DNA of 64,000 nt. Origin: Anniella stebbinsi (Eukaryota; Chordata; Lepidosauria; Squamata; Anniellidae). The notes below the pieces were generated by a model, which was given only the letters and a program-made list of their open reading frames with translations, was not told the origin of the DNA and did no database searches. Made by a program: the position numbers and the translations under genes. This document shows, piece after piece, positions 33,106 through 44,382 of the stretch (within the stretch, counting starts at the first letter, position 1; each line of letters opens with the position of its first letter). The stretch is taken from positions 94,069,263 through 94,133,262 of the forward strand of contig JARDYH010000007.1 of assembly GCA_029215795.1 (NCBI GenBank). Reading direction: 5' to 3'.

Positions 33106-33868
33106 GAAATTCCCCTTCCAAACAACCTCAATAAGGATAAGGGAAGGTGCTTTAAAAATAGCACAAAAATGGTACATGACACCAGTGAAGATGGCAAAAA
33201 TAAACAGAAATCTGACATCAATGTGCTAGAGAGGATGCAAAGAAAGGGGGACCCAAATACATATGTGGTGGGAATGTAAAAGGGTTAAGAAATTTTGGAA
33301 AAAGGTATTTCAAAAAATAGAGGAAGTTATGGATCAGGAGATAAAAATAAAGCCAGAGCTAGCTCTACTGAATATGTATATTAAAGAAAATAGAGGGTTA
33401 GAAGATAAAATTTTAATTGGGTTCATGTTGACAGCAGCAAGACATCTGATAGCATCCAAATGGAAGACAGCTAGGATGTTGACAATTAAAGTGGGGGGGG
33501 GGGGAATTATGGAACATTGCAATAAATGAAAAATTGACACAGAAACTTAGAGTTTACGGGGGGAGGGGGAAGAAAAGAGATACCTTCAGAATGGACTGGA
33601 AAGCATATATAGAGTATATGAAAAAAGAACCAAATAGGGAAAATATGGTGGAAGCATATAAAAAGTTATGGGACTTATGAAAATAAAAGAAAGAAAAAAG
33701 AAGAGAGAAAGAAGGAAAAGAAGAAAAGAAGAGACCAGCCAGAAGAAAAACTGCGGGGAGAGGGGGGGATGAGGGGGAAGGGGGGAAATTATATTCGATA
33801 TTGGTGGTTATTATTAAAATGATTTATATGTTGTTGGATAAGAAAATGTAATAAAGAAGTATTAAAAA
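33106..33868 (+). mobile_element. L1 LINE, 5'-truncated 3' end with intact target duplication
   Basis: Flanked by a perfect 15-bp duplication AAACTTTCTCTTCAG (33091-33105 and 33869-33883). It contains the C-terminal Cys/His region of L1 ORF2 ('acatatgtggtgggaatgtaaaagggttaagaaattttgg', cf. YHMWWTCEHVKKFW in the longer L1 at 36510-40200). A purine-rich 3' UTR and a short poly(A) with an AATAAAG signal follow. Length about 760 bp. The perfect duplication indicates a recent, target-primed insertion. Confidence 0.9.
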
Positions 33869-33883
33869 AAACTTTCTCTTCAG

Positions 33884-34544
33884 AGCATTTGTGGCTGGTT
33901 TTGGTAGCTTGACAATCCTCTCTGTGAAGCTTTCAGCCTGTGTTTTGTTTTCTTTCTCGCTAATGGCATTTATTGCTGCACATTTTAAAGCCTGCAATTA
34001 CAGAGGCTAATGATGAAAAACATGCACACCTTCTTCCCCATTGCGCTTGTAGGAAGTCCATTTGAATGCTGAACTTGAAAAGGGCAGGTGGGAGTCGCCA
34101 TCAAATTGCCCACTCTAATGAGGAGATAGGAAGTGCTGGGGCATCCATCAGCAAGAGCATAAAGGCTGCTGCCAATGGCAGACAAATCCTCTTTATTCTC
34201 AATGGCGCCTGGTGTTATTCACATGCACACCTGCCACAACCAGCTTCCTTAAAGGCCAGCTCAGGTCCCAGCTGAAGGGGCTGCTTCAAGGAACAACAGG
34301 TCTGTCCCCTTGCAGATGTCCTGGCAAAGCAAAGGAGGAGAACAGTAGACCACACAGTAGCCCAGGGCTACCCAAGGCATACTGTGCAGGAGGTTGGAAA
34401 TATGGAGGGCAAACTCCAGGACTCTAAGGATCCTTGGTGAGATGCCTCAGTGGTCCCCATAACCGGTGGAGTATGGGATATCCAGCCTCTGTGCCCTAGC
34501 ATCTGCACAGACCCTGGCCCTGCTGCCTTCACTTGGCCTTAGAA
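33884..34544. other. Intergenic, nothing recognised
   Basis: No feature recognised. Confidence 0.45.
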
Positions 34545-34864
34545 TAGGGTGACCAGATAAAATCCAGGTCAGGGCTCCTGTAACTTTAACAGTTGTAGAG
34601 AAAAGGGAATTTTAGCCAGTGTCATTTGTATGCAATTAGTTCCTGGTGAAATTCCCTCTTCATCACAACAGTTAAAGTTGCAGGCACTATACTAGAGTGG
34701 CCATATACAAAAGAAGGCAGGGCCCCTGCACCTTTAACTGTTGTGATGAAGAGGGAATTTCACCAGGAACTAATTGCATACAAATGACACTGGCTGAAAT
34801 TCCCTTTTCTCTACAACTGTTAAAGTTACATGAGCCTTGACCTGGATTTTATCTGGTCACCCTA
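34545..34864. mobile_element. Family A hairpin transposon (A2)
   Basis: A 320-bp element with ends TAGGGTGACCAGATAAAATC and its inverse. It is nearly palindromic along its length: 'tttaacagttgtagagaaaaggg' / inverse, 'tgaaattccctcttcatcacaac' / inverse. An internal TAGAGTGGCCATATAC sits at the centre. The flanks ccttagaa and tgttactt do not match, unlike the other copies. Confidence 0.85.
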
Positions 34865-36130
34865 TGTTACTTTTGACTGGGATTTGGGGAAGATTGGATG
34901 GAGTGTCTGTCCCTGTTGTGCGGTTTCAACCTTCTGGAGAAATGTCCACCTGCCCCTTCTAATTCATCTCCAGGACTCAGAGGAAGGACCTTCATTGGAG
35001 CCCAGTAGAAAATGAAAGTGGTGGTACAGTTGCCCAGGTAAGCCCTTTGCAAGCCCTGGGATTGGCCCAACCTCACCACCTGTGCTGCTGGCCATGGGGA
35101 TATGTAGTCTGAGGCTCAGGGACATCCACACAACCCTTGAACACAAATCTCCCTGTGGAACTTCAGAAGCACAACTGGATCATACAGAAGCAGTTAATCC
35201 GATAGGATTGAACGCCCAGTTTTTACACACCCACTCAGAACTTTAGAATTTGAAAGGGCAGGCACCCCTCTCTCCCACATGATTCCCTGCAGCAAGGGAG
35301 AGGCAAAGTGCTAAATCACAACTGCCATCTCTCTCTTTCCCTAGCCGCATGTTCCCTTGCAGTCAGGACCTGAGAAATAGCAGAATACCATGGCAATTAC
35401 TACATCGTAGTAACTAGAGGAATAGCTGCTTATGAGAGCTGACCTACACATGCAGATAACTCACTTGGCATGGAGTTGAGATTACAGGTATGTTTGAATG
35501 CTTCCCAATCTCAAAAATTCCCTTCTCATAGAAAATTATCGTATTAGGAAAAGGTTCTACACCAACCCTGAGATGCTAGTTTTCTATATGCAAGGTGTTT
35601 TTTTTTAAAAAAAATATAGTCCCCCACCTGCCAACTGAAATGGTGCAGTTCCAAGAACTCCATGCCATGTGACTTTAACTGCATGTATAAATAGATGAGT
35701 TCTGGAAAAGCACATCCCATGGATGTCATATTATGAACCCTTAGAAATCTGCCCAAGCGCACCTAAAACAAAAAAACCTGACACATAATGTTCTGCCCAA
35801 AGTGAGGCTGAGGATAAGTGACATTTTGAATTCTGATCTATTTACGCTCAAAGGCTATCTGCCTTTCGTTGTTACATTTAAAAACATGGTTTATTGCTCA
35901 AACTGTTATCACAGGTAACAACAGCCTTTCTGTCTCCCAATGCAGACAATCTGCTCCCAGCCACATGTTTGTCAAGAATCGAAAGGAGCGAGGCTAAGAA
36001 AGCCTTAACGTCTCTCGTGCAACAATTGTGGACATTGCAAATGACCGTCATGATGTAGCACAAGATTATTCCTCTCTGGGAACTCGTTTGGAATATGATT
36101 CAAGAGCCTGCTTGAAATGGGCCTTTATAT
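34865..36130. other. Intergenic, nothing recognised
   Basis: No feature recognised. Confidence 0.45.
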
Positions 36131-36270
36131 CAGGGATGGGGAACTTGTGGACCTCCTTCGAGGAGCTTTGCCCTACAATTCCCATCATCCTTAGCCAGCA
36201 TCGCCAAAGTTGAGGGACAGTGAAAGCTGTAGGCCAAAACAGCTGGAGGGCCACAAGTTCCCCACCCCTG
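36131..36270. mobile_element. Short hairpin MITE, family E
   Basis: CAGGGATGGGGAACTTGTGG on the left and its inverse (ccacaagttccccacccctg) on the right are a 20-bp TIR with one mismatch. The interior arms are 'gccctacaattcccatcat' / 'gaaagctgtaggccaaaac'. Confidence 0.8.
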
Positions 36271-36450
36271 CTGCACAGACATTTAATGCTTGAGACAGCC
36301 GGGTTTACACAAATGGCATGCTGTAAACAAGTCACTGTGGCTTGTTAACTATGCTGCACATCCCGGGCATGTGCCAGGGGGATCTGCATAATTACCCTTG
36401 ACAGTGCAATTTGTGGTGTCTTGTGAACATGTCCAGGGTGGCTTGTTTCC

Positions 36451-39400
36451 ATGGATGACAAGCCACCGGACCCCATGGGCTGGCAAAGTTCACATGACAC
36501 CACCACAAGAAATCAATTAAAATTGGGGGACATGGGCATATATGAGAAAGCATATGGGACTTCCAAAGCAAGAGGGGTTGCAATAATAATTTCTAAAAAA
36601 TGTGCATTTAATGTTGTTAAGGTGGTAAAGGATGCGGAGGGAAGATTTATTACATTACATGGTCTCCTGGGGGAAGAAAAATATATTTTGGTTAATGTAT
36701 ATGCGCCAAATGTAAAGCAAGTGGAATTTTATGATAAAGTGTTTAGAAATATTGGGAATGTAGGGAATGTAAATATTGTAATGGAGGGGGATTTCAATAT
36801 GGTGATGGATAGAAGGAAAGATAAAGATAATGTAAAAGGTATAGGGAAAATGGGTTTAGCAAGAGTAATGGAGCATAAAGAATTAAAGGATATTTGGAGA
36901 GTAATAAAGGGGGATGAAACAAAATATACTTTTTATTCGCCAAAATATAAGAGTTTCTCTAGGATTGATTATATATTTGTGACAAAGAACATGCTTTCGA
37001 AGATTATGGATTGTGAAATAGATGTAATTAAAGTTTCAGATCACGCAGCAATGAGTATGGATATCAAAGTGAAGAAGGATTATAGAGAAGCAAAAAGATG
37101 GAGATTAGATACTAAAATTTTAAATTACAAAAATATTGTTGAGAAAATGAAAAAGGAGATTAAGAGTATATGGGAAATAAATGAATCAGGGATAATCTCG
37201 CAGGGGATGGTTTGGGACACGATGAAAGCAGTAGTGAGAGGTATTTGTATTAGAGAAACATGTAAATTAAGAAGACAACAAGAGGTACATAGTAAAAAGA
37301 TTGAAGAAATTAAGGAATTAGAGCAACAATTTAGGAATAATAAGGATATGCATATATATGCCCAACTCCAAGCAAAAAAAAAGGAATTAGAGGGGGATGA
37401 TATAGAAAGAGTTCAAAAAGAATTAATATATTTGAAAAGGAATTTCTTTGAGTATAGTAATAGAAATTCTAAAATGCTGGCGAGATCAACGCAATCAAAG
37501 AAGGAAAAAAATATAATAGGGACAATTAAAGATAAGATGGGGGAAAATGTAATTTAATGAAGGATAAAAAATTTTGAGGGATTTTATCGGGAATTATATA
37601 CTTCAGAGGCGATTCCACAAATGAGAATACAAGAATATGTAGAGAAAAATTGGAAGGTAAAATTAAAAGATAAGGATAGGGATTATATGAAAGCTTTAGT
37701 GACGGAAAAAGAAATAGAGGGGATTATTGACAAATTGAAAGGAGGGAAATCTCCGGGAGTGGGTGGATTGGGGCTGGAGTACTATAAGATATTTAAAGAA
37801 ATGTTATTATCAAAAATGGAGAAATTATTTAATAATATAATAAAGGGAGAGAAGACCCCGCCGTCGTGGGAACATTCGTTGATAATCTTAATTCCGAAAG
37901 TGGACAAGGATTTGATGGATCCAGCTTTTTATAGACCAATTTCTTTAATTAATCAGGATGCTAAGATTTTTACAGTGATTATGGCAAAAAGATTAAATAC
38001 TTTTTATAAATGATTATATAAAAAAGGATCAATGTGGATTTATTCCAGGGAGGCAAATGCCAAATTTAATAGGGAGGGTTTTAAACATAATAAATAGTAT
38101 TAAAAGAAGAAATTTAAAAGCAGGATTGATAGCATTGGATATTTTTAAAGCTTTTGATTGCGTTGAATGGCCGGCGTTAAAAACTATTATAAAAATATTC
38201 GGCTTTGGAGAAAGATTTGTGGGGGTGATTAATCAGTTGTATGTAAATAACAAGGCAGAGGTGATGATAAATGATGGCCTAACACAACAGATTACCCTAC
38301 CCCGGGGTACTAGACAAGGGTGTCCTCTCTCCCCGATATTATTTGCAATTGTGATTGAAATGTTAGCAAATGGTATTAGGGAGGATGAGAGATTAAAAGG
38401 GATAGGAGAACAGGAAAAAATAAAAATTAATATGTTTGCGGATGATATCTTACTGACATTAGAAAATCCGGGGGGGGGGGGATATAGAAGGAATTAAAAA
38501 ACATTTGAGGGAATTTGGAGAGGTTACGGGGTTGCAGATAAATTGGGGAAAATCCAATATGATGCTTTTTAACTATGATAAAGTAGAAGAGGAAGAGTTA
38601 AGTTTAAGATTAGGTTTGAAGGTTAAAAATATATTGGGTTATTTAGGAGTTTATATTTCTAAAGAGTTAGAAACGTTAGAGGAAATAAATTTTAGTAGAT
38701 TAAAAATTAAAATATTACAGAAGCTAGAGGCTTATAGGAAGGTTAAGCTGTCATGGTTTGGTAGAATAGTGGTAATTAAAATGAAGATATTACCAATGAT
38801 TATTTTTTTGTTTAGGATGTTACCAATTAAGATAACGGATGTAGAAATTAAAAGCTGGCAGTGTATGATAAATAATTATTGCAATGGGGACAAGAAGTCA
38901 AGAATAAATAAAACAAAATGGTATAAGAATCAAAGGGAAGGAGGCTTAGGTTTACCGAATATAAAGATGTATTATATTGCTAACCAATTAAGGCATGTTA
39001 TAAGTAGCATAGTTGGGGGTGAGGATTTAGAATGGTTAGAACCGCAGACAAGGAAAATAGAGCTAAAGCTACAAAATGTTTTCTTTAGCAATATACAAAA
39101 GACTCAACTGAAAGGAATAGTAAATCCCATCTTAAGAAATATTAGAGAAATTTGGGAAAAATATAAGAAGAAATTAATGCCAGGAATTTCCCCTCTGTCC
39201 CCAGTGGTTTTGGTGGATAACTTCCCAGGTAATTTGAGAGGAGAATTGGAGGGGTTATTAAGGGGAAAAAATAATTAAACTGAAAGATTGGGTAATGAAA
39301 ATGACTAATAAAAAACAAATAGAAGAAATTTTAACGGGTCAGGAAAATTTATGGTTCAAGAGTATGCAATTGGAACAGTGGACATTAAAATGGAAGAAGA

Positions 39401-40081
39401 AAAATAAGGAGTGTAGAAAGGAAACAAGTTTTGAAAAGTTAATTGAGGTTAGAGAGAAGGTGGGAGGAAATAAAAGTAAAAAAGGTTTAATGAGTGAGAT
39501 TTATAAGATATTATTGGAGGAGGATATGGTGCATGATAGCTTGAAAACAATCTGGGAAGAGGATTTGGAAATTCAGATCACTGGGGACAGCTGGAGAAAG
39601 ATATGGGAATCAAGAAATTTAAAGTTATTTTCAATAAGGATAAAAGAAAATCAGTATAAAATAATCTGGAGATGGTATCTCACTCCTGTAAAACTACATC
39701 AGATAGATAAGAAGGCTTCAAGTTTTTGTTGGAGGGGATGTCAGGAATTGGGGACATATTACCATATGTGGTGGACTTGTGAACATGTTAAAAAATTTTG
39801 GGAGAGAGTTTTTAAGGAGATAAATGAGATAGTAGATAAAAAGGTAGAGGCAAGTCCGAATATAACTTTACTGGGGGGATTATAGTATGGAAGAGTGGTA
39901 TAAAGGAGTGTGGGATATTGCTATTAATGATAGATTAACCTGTATAATGAAAGTTAAGATGGGATTAACTAAAAAGAATGATTTTGGAAGGATTTGGGCT
40001 ATGTTTCTAGAATATGTTTTAGAAAAGGGGAGAGGTTGTACACCGTCTAAAGAATCAATGCCGTTTTGGAAAAATATATAA
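36451..40081 (+). pseudogene. L1 ORF2 (endonuclease + reverse transcriptase), broken
   Basis: In full elements ORF2 nicks DNA and reverse-transcribes L1 RNA. Visible blocks: endonuclease VNVYAPN (36691), GDFN (36788), SRIDYIF (about 36960) and SDHA (about 37039); a coiled linker; reverse transcriptase LKGGKSPGVGG, ALDIFKAFDCVEW (38130), GTRQGCPLSPILFAI (38308) and FADD (about 38438). The C-terminal Cys/His segment CWRGC..YHMWWTCEHVKKFW lies at about 39730-39795. Breaks: adjacent stops TAA TGA at 37555-37560, and frameshifts near 38010 (T run), 38470-38480 (ten Gs), 39266 (A run) and 39875 (six Gs). Apart from these, the catalytic residues are intact. The first 20 or so codons of the open frame before 36510 belong to the host palindrome. 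Confidence 0.85.
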
Positions 40082-40200
40082 GCAATAGAGTAAGAAGGTC
40101 TCGGGGGAAGGGGAACATGGGGGGTTGTTGAGGATTTTAAGTATTGTGTATTTTTTGTGTTATATGTTGAAATTAATAAAATTATTACAAAAAAAACACA
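36510..40200 (+). mobile_element. L1 LINE, 5'-truncated, nearly complete ORF2
   Basis: ORF2 begins part-way through the endonuclease and runs to 40081. A short 3' UTR, a poly(A) signal (AATAAAATT at about 40174) and an A-rich tail follow. It shows the strong A-rich sense-strand bias of L1. The 5' UTR and ORF1 are absent. A clear target duplication was not found. Confidence 0.9.
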
Positions 40201-40590
40201 AAAACCAAGCTGCGCAGCCGAAGGTAATTATGCAGATCTTTCTGGCATGTGGCAGCCACAGCTGGGCAGTTTACAAGCCAGCGTGGTTTGCTAACTGCCT
40301 ACTGATTGTGTGAACCTGGTTGTTTCAGGTCACCTGTGAAAAGAGATGCCATTTTGGACAGGCTTGTTAGTGCCATTACAGAAATTGAAGCAGCTACCTG
40401 GGTTCCACCTGTGGATGGGACCTCTCCTGAGCTAAAGAGATGGCAGACATGGCAGGGGTGAGGAAAAAGGAGGGCTTAGAAGCAGGAGAAATCCTTGTCC
40501 TGTGAATGTTCATAATGGGGGTATTGGTGATGTCATCATGGAGACATCACACCTAATCATATTACTTAGCATTTATGTAATACTTTAGAG

Positions 40591-40712
40591 CAGGGCTGGG
40601 CAGAAAGTAGCTCTCCAGATGTTTTGGACTTCAACTCCCAGAAGCCCCTTGGTGACGAATGCTGGGAACTGAAATCCAAAACATCTGGAGATCTACTATC
40701 TACCCACTCCTG
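40591..40712. mobile_element. Short hairpin MITE, family E
   Basis: CAGGGCTGGGCAGAAAGTAG on the left, 'ctactatctacccactcctg' on the right; inner arms 'ctccagatgttttggacttc' / 'gaaatccaaaacatctggag' are perfect inverses. Confidence 0.8.
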
Positions 40713-40764
40713 GTTCAAATACATGATCTCAGCCATGCTAACAACAACCACCCTTTAAAGTAGG

Positions 40765-41240
40765 CTATAAGAAGAGCCCTGCTGGATGGTACCAGAGCTG
40801 GCCCATCAGGTCCAAAATCCTGCTTCTCACGGTGGCCAACCAGATGCCCACAAGCATAGGGTGACTAGATAAAATCCAGGTCAGGGCTCATGTAACTTTA
40901 ACAGTTGTAGAGAAAAGGGAATTTCAGCCAGTGTCATTTGTATGCAATTAGTTCCTGGTGAAATTCCCTCTTCATCACAACAGTTAAAGGTGCAGGCACT
41001 ATACTCGAGTGACCATATACAAAAGAAGGCAGGACCCCTGCACCTTTAACTGCTGTGATGAAGAGGGAATTTCACCAGGAACTAACTGCATACAAATGAC
41101 ACTGGCTGAAATTCCCTTTTCTCTACAACTGTTAAAGTTACATAAGCCCTGACCTGGATTTTATGGTCAGCCTACACAAGCATGAAATGAAGAGCCACAG
41201 CCCTATCCAGCTGTTTCTTCCTAGCAACTGGTGTTCAATG
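40765..41240 (+). repeat. Interspersed SINE-like repeat split by family A copy A3
   Basis: 'agaagagccctgctggatggtaccagagctggcccatcaggtcc...ctcacggtggccaaccagatgcccacaagca' (40769-40856) resumes at 41175 as 'cacaagcatgaaatgaagagcc ... agcaactggtgttcaatgg'. I recognise this as a repeat common in squamate genomes. The A3 element sits inside it with an exact 8-bp duplication. Confidence 0.6.
40857..41174. mobile_element. Family A hairpin transposon (A3)
   Basis: A 318-bp element with TAGGGTGACTAGATAAAATC ends, flanked by the perfect 8-bp duplication cacaagca (40849-40856, 41175-41182). It is palindromic, with an internal 'gagtgaccatatac' at the centre. The duplication length indicates a hAT-type transposase. 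Confidence 0.9.
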
Positions 41241-41261
41241 GTAGAATGCCTCTGAACATGG

Positions 41262-41372
41262 AGGCTCCCATCCTGGTGCCCTCCAGATACGTGGGACTGC
41301 AACTCCTATCATGGCTGTCAGAATTGTAATTCAACACTTCTAGAGGGCACCAGGCTGGGGAAGGTAGCATTG
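41262..41372. mobile_element. Short hairpin MITE, family E (diverged)
   Basis: 'catcctggtgccctccagata' and 'tctagagggcaccaggctggggaagg' form inverted arms around 'gactgcaactcctatcatgg'. Confidence 0.6.
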
Positions 41373-41818
41373 ATAGGTGGCAGCTCACGGCTTCTCTTAA
41401 GATTACGCAGTGAGTTTGTCTCTGAAGTAAAATTTGAACTGGGTATCCCCTCGTCATGACTGCCACCTTCCCCTCCCCCTTTCTTTGGGCCCTCCTCCCA
41501 TGCCAGAAAGGCAGTGGCCTGACATGCAGGCATTGAGCAGGGGAAACACATCTCCCAATTTCTTTATCTCAGTGCAAGCCTGGAAAAACTTCACTGGTTA
41601 ATTTGTGATTGTATGAATCATAATTTGTGCCAGCAAGGGGATCTGGTGGGGGCGATGCCATTATAGACCCAGGGACAGGATGAGGAGAAAGGCAACGAGA
41701 GTTCATTCATGTCATCACTGCCCTGCGCTTTCCAATGCTTTCTTTCCTTTGGAAAACCCAGGAGAGTGATCGCCTTGAGCTGAGAGCACTGGAGATGGTT
41801 GAGCCAGCCCTCACCTTG
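41373..41818. other. Intergenic, nothing recognised
   Basis: No feature recognised. Confidence 0.45.
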
Positions 41819-42151
41819 GGCTTTTCTACACGAGGCTGTTAATTACTGTATCTACTCCTGGTTTTGTCACAGAATTGAGATCCGAGCTCTACACAAAGAG
41901 CTTTCCTTTCCTGCTTTTCTGCTAAATAAACTCTAGGTGGAGCTGTGTCATAGCGGAATAGCACAAACACAGAAATACAAACAGCGCTTTCAGAAATAAT
42001 GGCCCATTTCCCCCATTCTAAAAAAAATCGGGAAAGAGCTCTAAAAAACAGAACTGAAACTGCAGGATCACAACGTCTTCTAAAGAGCCTGTAAACAACT
42101 ATGAGTCAGGAATTACAAGTGCACAATCAATGCCTCATGTAAAAAAGCTCC
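41819..42151. mobile_element. Family B MITE (B1)
   Basis: Ends GGCTTTTCTACACGAGGCTG (left) and, inverted, GGAGCTTTTTTACATGAGGC (right), flanked by TTG on both sides (41816-41818, 42152-42154). Interior 'gagctctacacaaagagctttcctttcctgcttttctgct' is shared with B2 and B3. A 3-bp duplication suggests PIF/Harbinger. No coding frame. Confidence 0.8.
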
Positions 42152-42579
42152 TTGAGCCAGTGATTTATCTCAACCATGGTGAGAGACAGATGAGCTCAAT
42201 GGAGGAGGATTTAAACCCTTCTCAGACCATCCCATCTTGGCATTTTGGTGAAGCGATTACTCCCCCAGTGTAGATGAAATGGCTTCCTGGAGCAGCATGT
42301 ATATGCCGAATAATGAGGTACAACAAATTAATCTTTCTCCTGTTTTCTGGAGAACCTCCTCCATGTGCACCATCACTTGCACAGATGTCCACTTTTAACC
42401 ACAAATGGCTTATTAACTCCAGAAAACTGTCTACTTATAACTTCCATCACCTTAATGGAGGAACAAGGAAAGATTCACATAGGATCCTACCCAGTGAGCT
42501 GCTTAACTACTGAGGCAAGAAAGGTGAATCTCCGTAGACCTTATACTTATTATACTGGGGGTGACATGGAAGAGAAAGC

Positions 42580-42990
42580 TGCTGGACTACAGCTCCCATA
42601 ATCTACAGTGACCATATGGAACGGAGGACAGGGCTCCTGTATCTTTAACAGTCGTATTGAAAAGGGAATTTCAGCAGGTGCCATTTGTATGCATACAGCA
42701 CCTGGTGACATTCCCTCTTCATCACAACAGTCAAAGCTGCAGGAGCCTTGCCCTAGAGTGACCAGATGCAAAAGAGGGCAGGGCTCTTGCAGCTTTAACT
42801 GTTGTGATGAAGAGGGAATTTCACCAGGTGCTGCATGCATACAAATGTCACCTGCTGAAATTCCCTTTTCTATGCAACTGTTAAAGATGCAGGAGCCCTG
42901 TCCTCCTTTTTAAATGGTCACCCTACCATAATCCCCCAGCTGGGGGTTCTGGCAGTTGTAGTCCAACACATCTGGAAGGTTCCAGAGTGA
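42580..42990. mobile_element. Family E MITE split by family A copy A5
   Basis: 'gctggactacagctcccataatc' before A5 continues after it as 'ccccagctgggggttctggcagttgtagtccaacacatctgg'. Rejoined at the 8-bp duplication, this is an ordinary family E hairpin. Confidence 0.75.
42604..42925. mobile_element. Family A hairpin transposon (A5)
   Basis: A 322-bp element starting TACAGTGACCATATGG and ending ..ATGGTCACCCTA, flanked by the perfect 8-bp duplication ccataatc (42596-42603, 42926-42933). It belongs to the same subfamily as A1 (with 'ggaggacagggctcctgtatcttt'). Confidence 0.9.
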
Positions 42991-43224
42991 GGACAATTGC
43001 TAAAGTACATAGGAACACCTCCATTTAGCTGTGTTTTAGGGCAGAGCAGTAGTGAACTTTAGTCCAACTTGAAATGTGGTCCACTTTCAGAATTCCAGTC
43101 TGGGAGCAGCTGCAGCCCCCCATACACAACTGCATACAGCTGTCACACTGGGGGAGGGGCTGTTGCCCCCTCCCCCACTGCATATTGTATTGATCGTGCA
43201 CACAGTTCTTGTGTGTATGGGGAT

Positions 43225-43405
43225 TGTGCCACAGTGCCTGGGTTGTGGAGTTTGGGATGTGGGAAATTCTAGTTTAAATCTTCGCTCAGCCATGACACTC
43301 CCTGGTGGCCTTGGGCAAAGTCACAGCCTGGCCTTCCTCACAGGGTCATTGTGATGGTGAAATAAGAGGCGAAAGATGGAGTACAAAGAAAATGAACGTA
43401 AAAGA
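43225..43405 (+). mobile_element. MIR/CORE-type SINE, decayed
   Basis: 'tttaaatcttcgctcagccatgacactccctggtggccttgggcaaagtcacagcc' and 'ttcctcacagggtcattgtgatggtgaaataa' are the MIR CORE and tail blocks, in the + direction. The tRNA head is lost. Confidence 0.6.
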
Positions 43406-44382
43406 TTTTCTTCACATACTGGTTTTGTAGATGTCAATTTTAAGGGATTTAAACAAAAATTTTTAGTAAGTCTTGCTGAAAAGACATGTTAAGGCAGTGC
43501 CATTAAGTAATGACAAAACTCAAAATTTTGGACCCCACTTTAAAATAAAACACTGTTCTCTATCCAAAAACACTTTTGCAGACAAAGTTGAGTGAGATTC
43601 TACTTGAGAAGTCTTTCTTCCTGAAGTAATCCCAGCTCTTACCTGGGGCTTTGGCCTCTACAGGTCTCTGGCGCATTCACACGCAAGTGCAAAGCAAACG
43701 CTACACCTGTTGGTGCAAGTCACTCTTGTGCAAACGCACCTGACTTTGCTGGGGGGGGTGGGGGTGGACAGCACAGCGAGAATGAAGTTGGGGTGCGTGT
43801 GGCTAACAGATTATGAGTTCACGGGTCAAGCTGTTTGGCACACAGATTACATCAGACCTCCTTGTGGAGTAGAAATACTGAGAACAAATGGTTCAATATG
43901 GACATATCCACAGCCCAAAGTATAACTATGGGTTTTACAGCCCTTCCTTCTTTCCTGGGAACTGTAGTGATGGGTGGATGGGGTTGGGTATCTCCCATAG
44001 AGAGTGCTTCACTCTTTTTCATCTCTGTAGGGCTGGGGGTCCTCCAGTGAAACTGGCAATAAGTTTAGGACAGGCAAGAGAAAGCACTTCTTCGCAAAAT
44101 GGGCAATTCACTTATGGCATTTAGTGATACAAGAACTGATGATGATGGACTGCCTATGGGGCCTTAAAAAGGGATCACAAAAATCCATGGAGTATAGACC
44201 CAAGGATGGTTATGATTGTTTTTATGAAACCTGCATGTTCAGAAGCAAGACTAGAGGACTAGATGCTAGCGACAAATGAGAGAGACTTGCAGGCTTCTTA
44301 AAAGCATCTGGTCGACCACTGACAGAAACAGGATGTTAGAAACACCTCCCTTGGTCTCATCCAGCAGGGCTCTTATATTTGT
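43406..44382. other. Intergenic, nothing firmly recognised
   Basis: Around 43672-43735 'gcgcattcacacgcaagtgcaaa' and 'cttgtgcaaacgcacc' suggest another small palindromic element; no other feature. Confidence 0.4.

Larger units (their letters stand above)
36293..40336. mobile_element. Palindromic DNA transposon (group F) split by an L1
   Basis: The left arm (36293-36509) and right arm (40201-40336) are inverted: 'gatctgcataattaccc' at 36389-36405 pairs with 'aaggtaattatgcagatc' at 40222-40239. The outer 'ggtttacacaa' and 'ttgtgtgaacc' ends pair too. The two arms are separated only by the L1, so the L1 landed inside an existing element. Confidence 0.75.

Noticed and set aside
42550..42913. Mirror-image frames of about 100 codons on both strands
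   Set aside because: They come from the palindrome of family A copy A5 and read similarly on each strand because of it.
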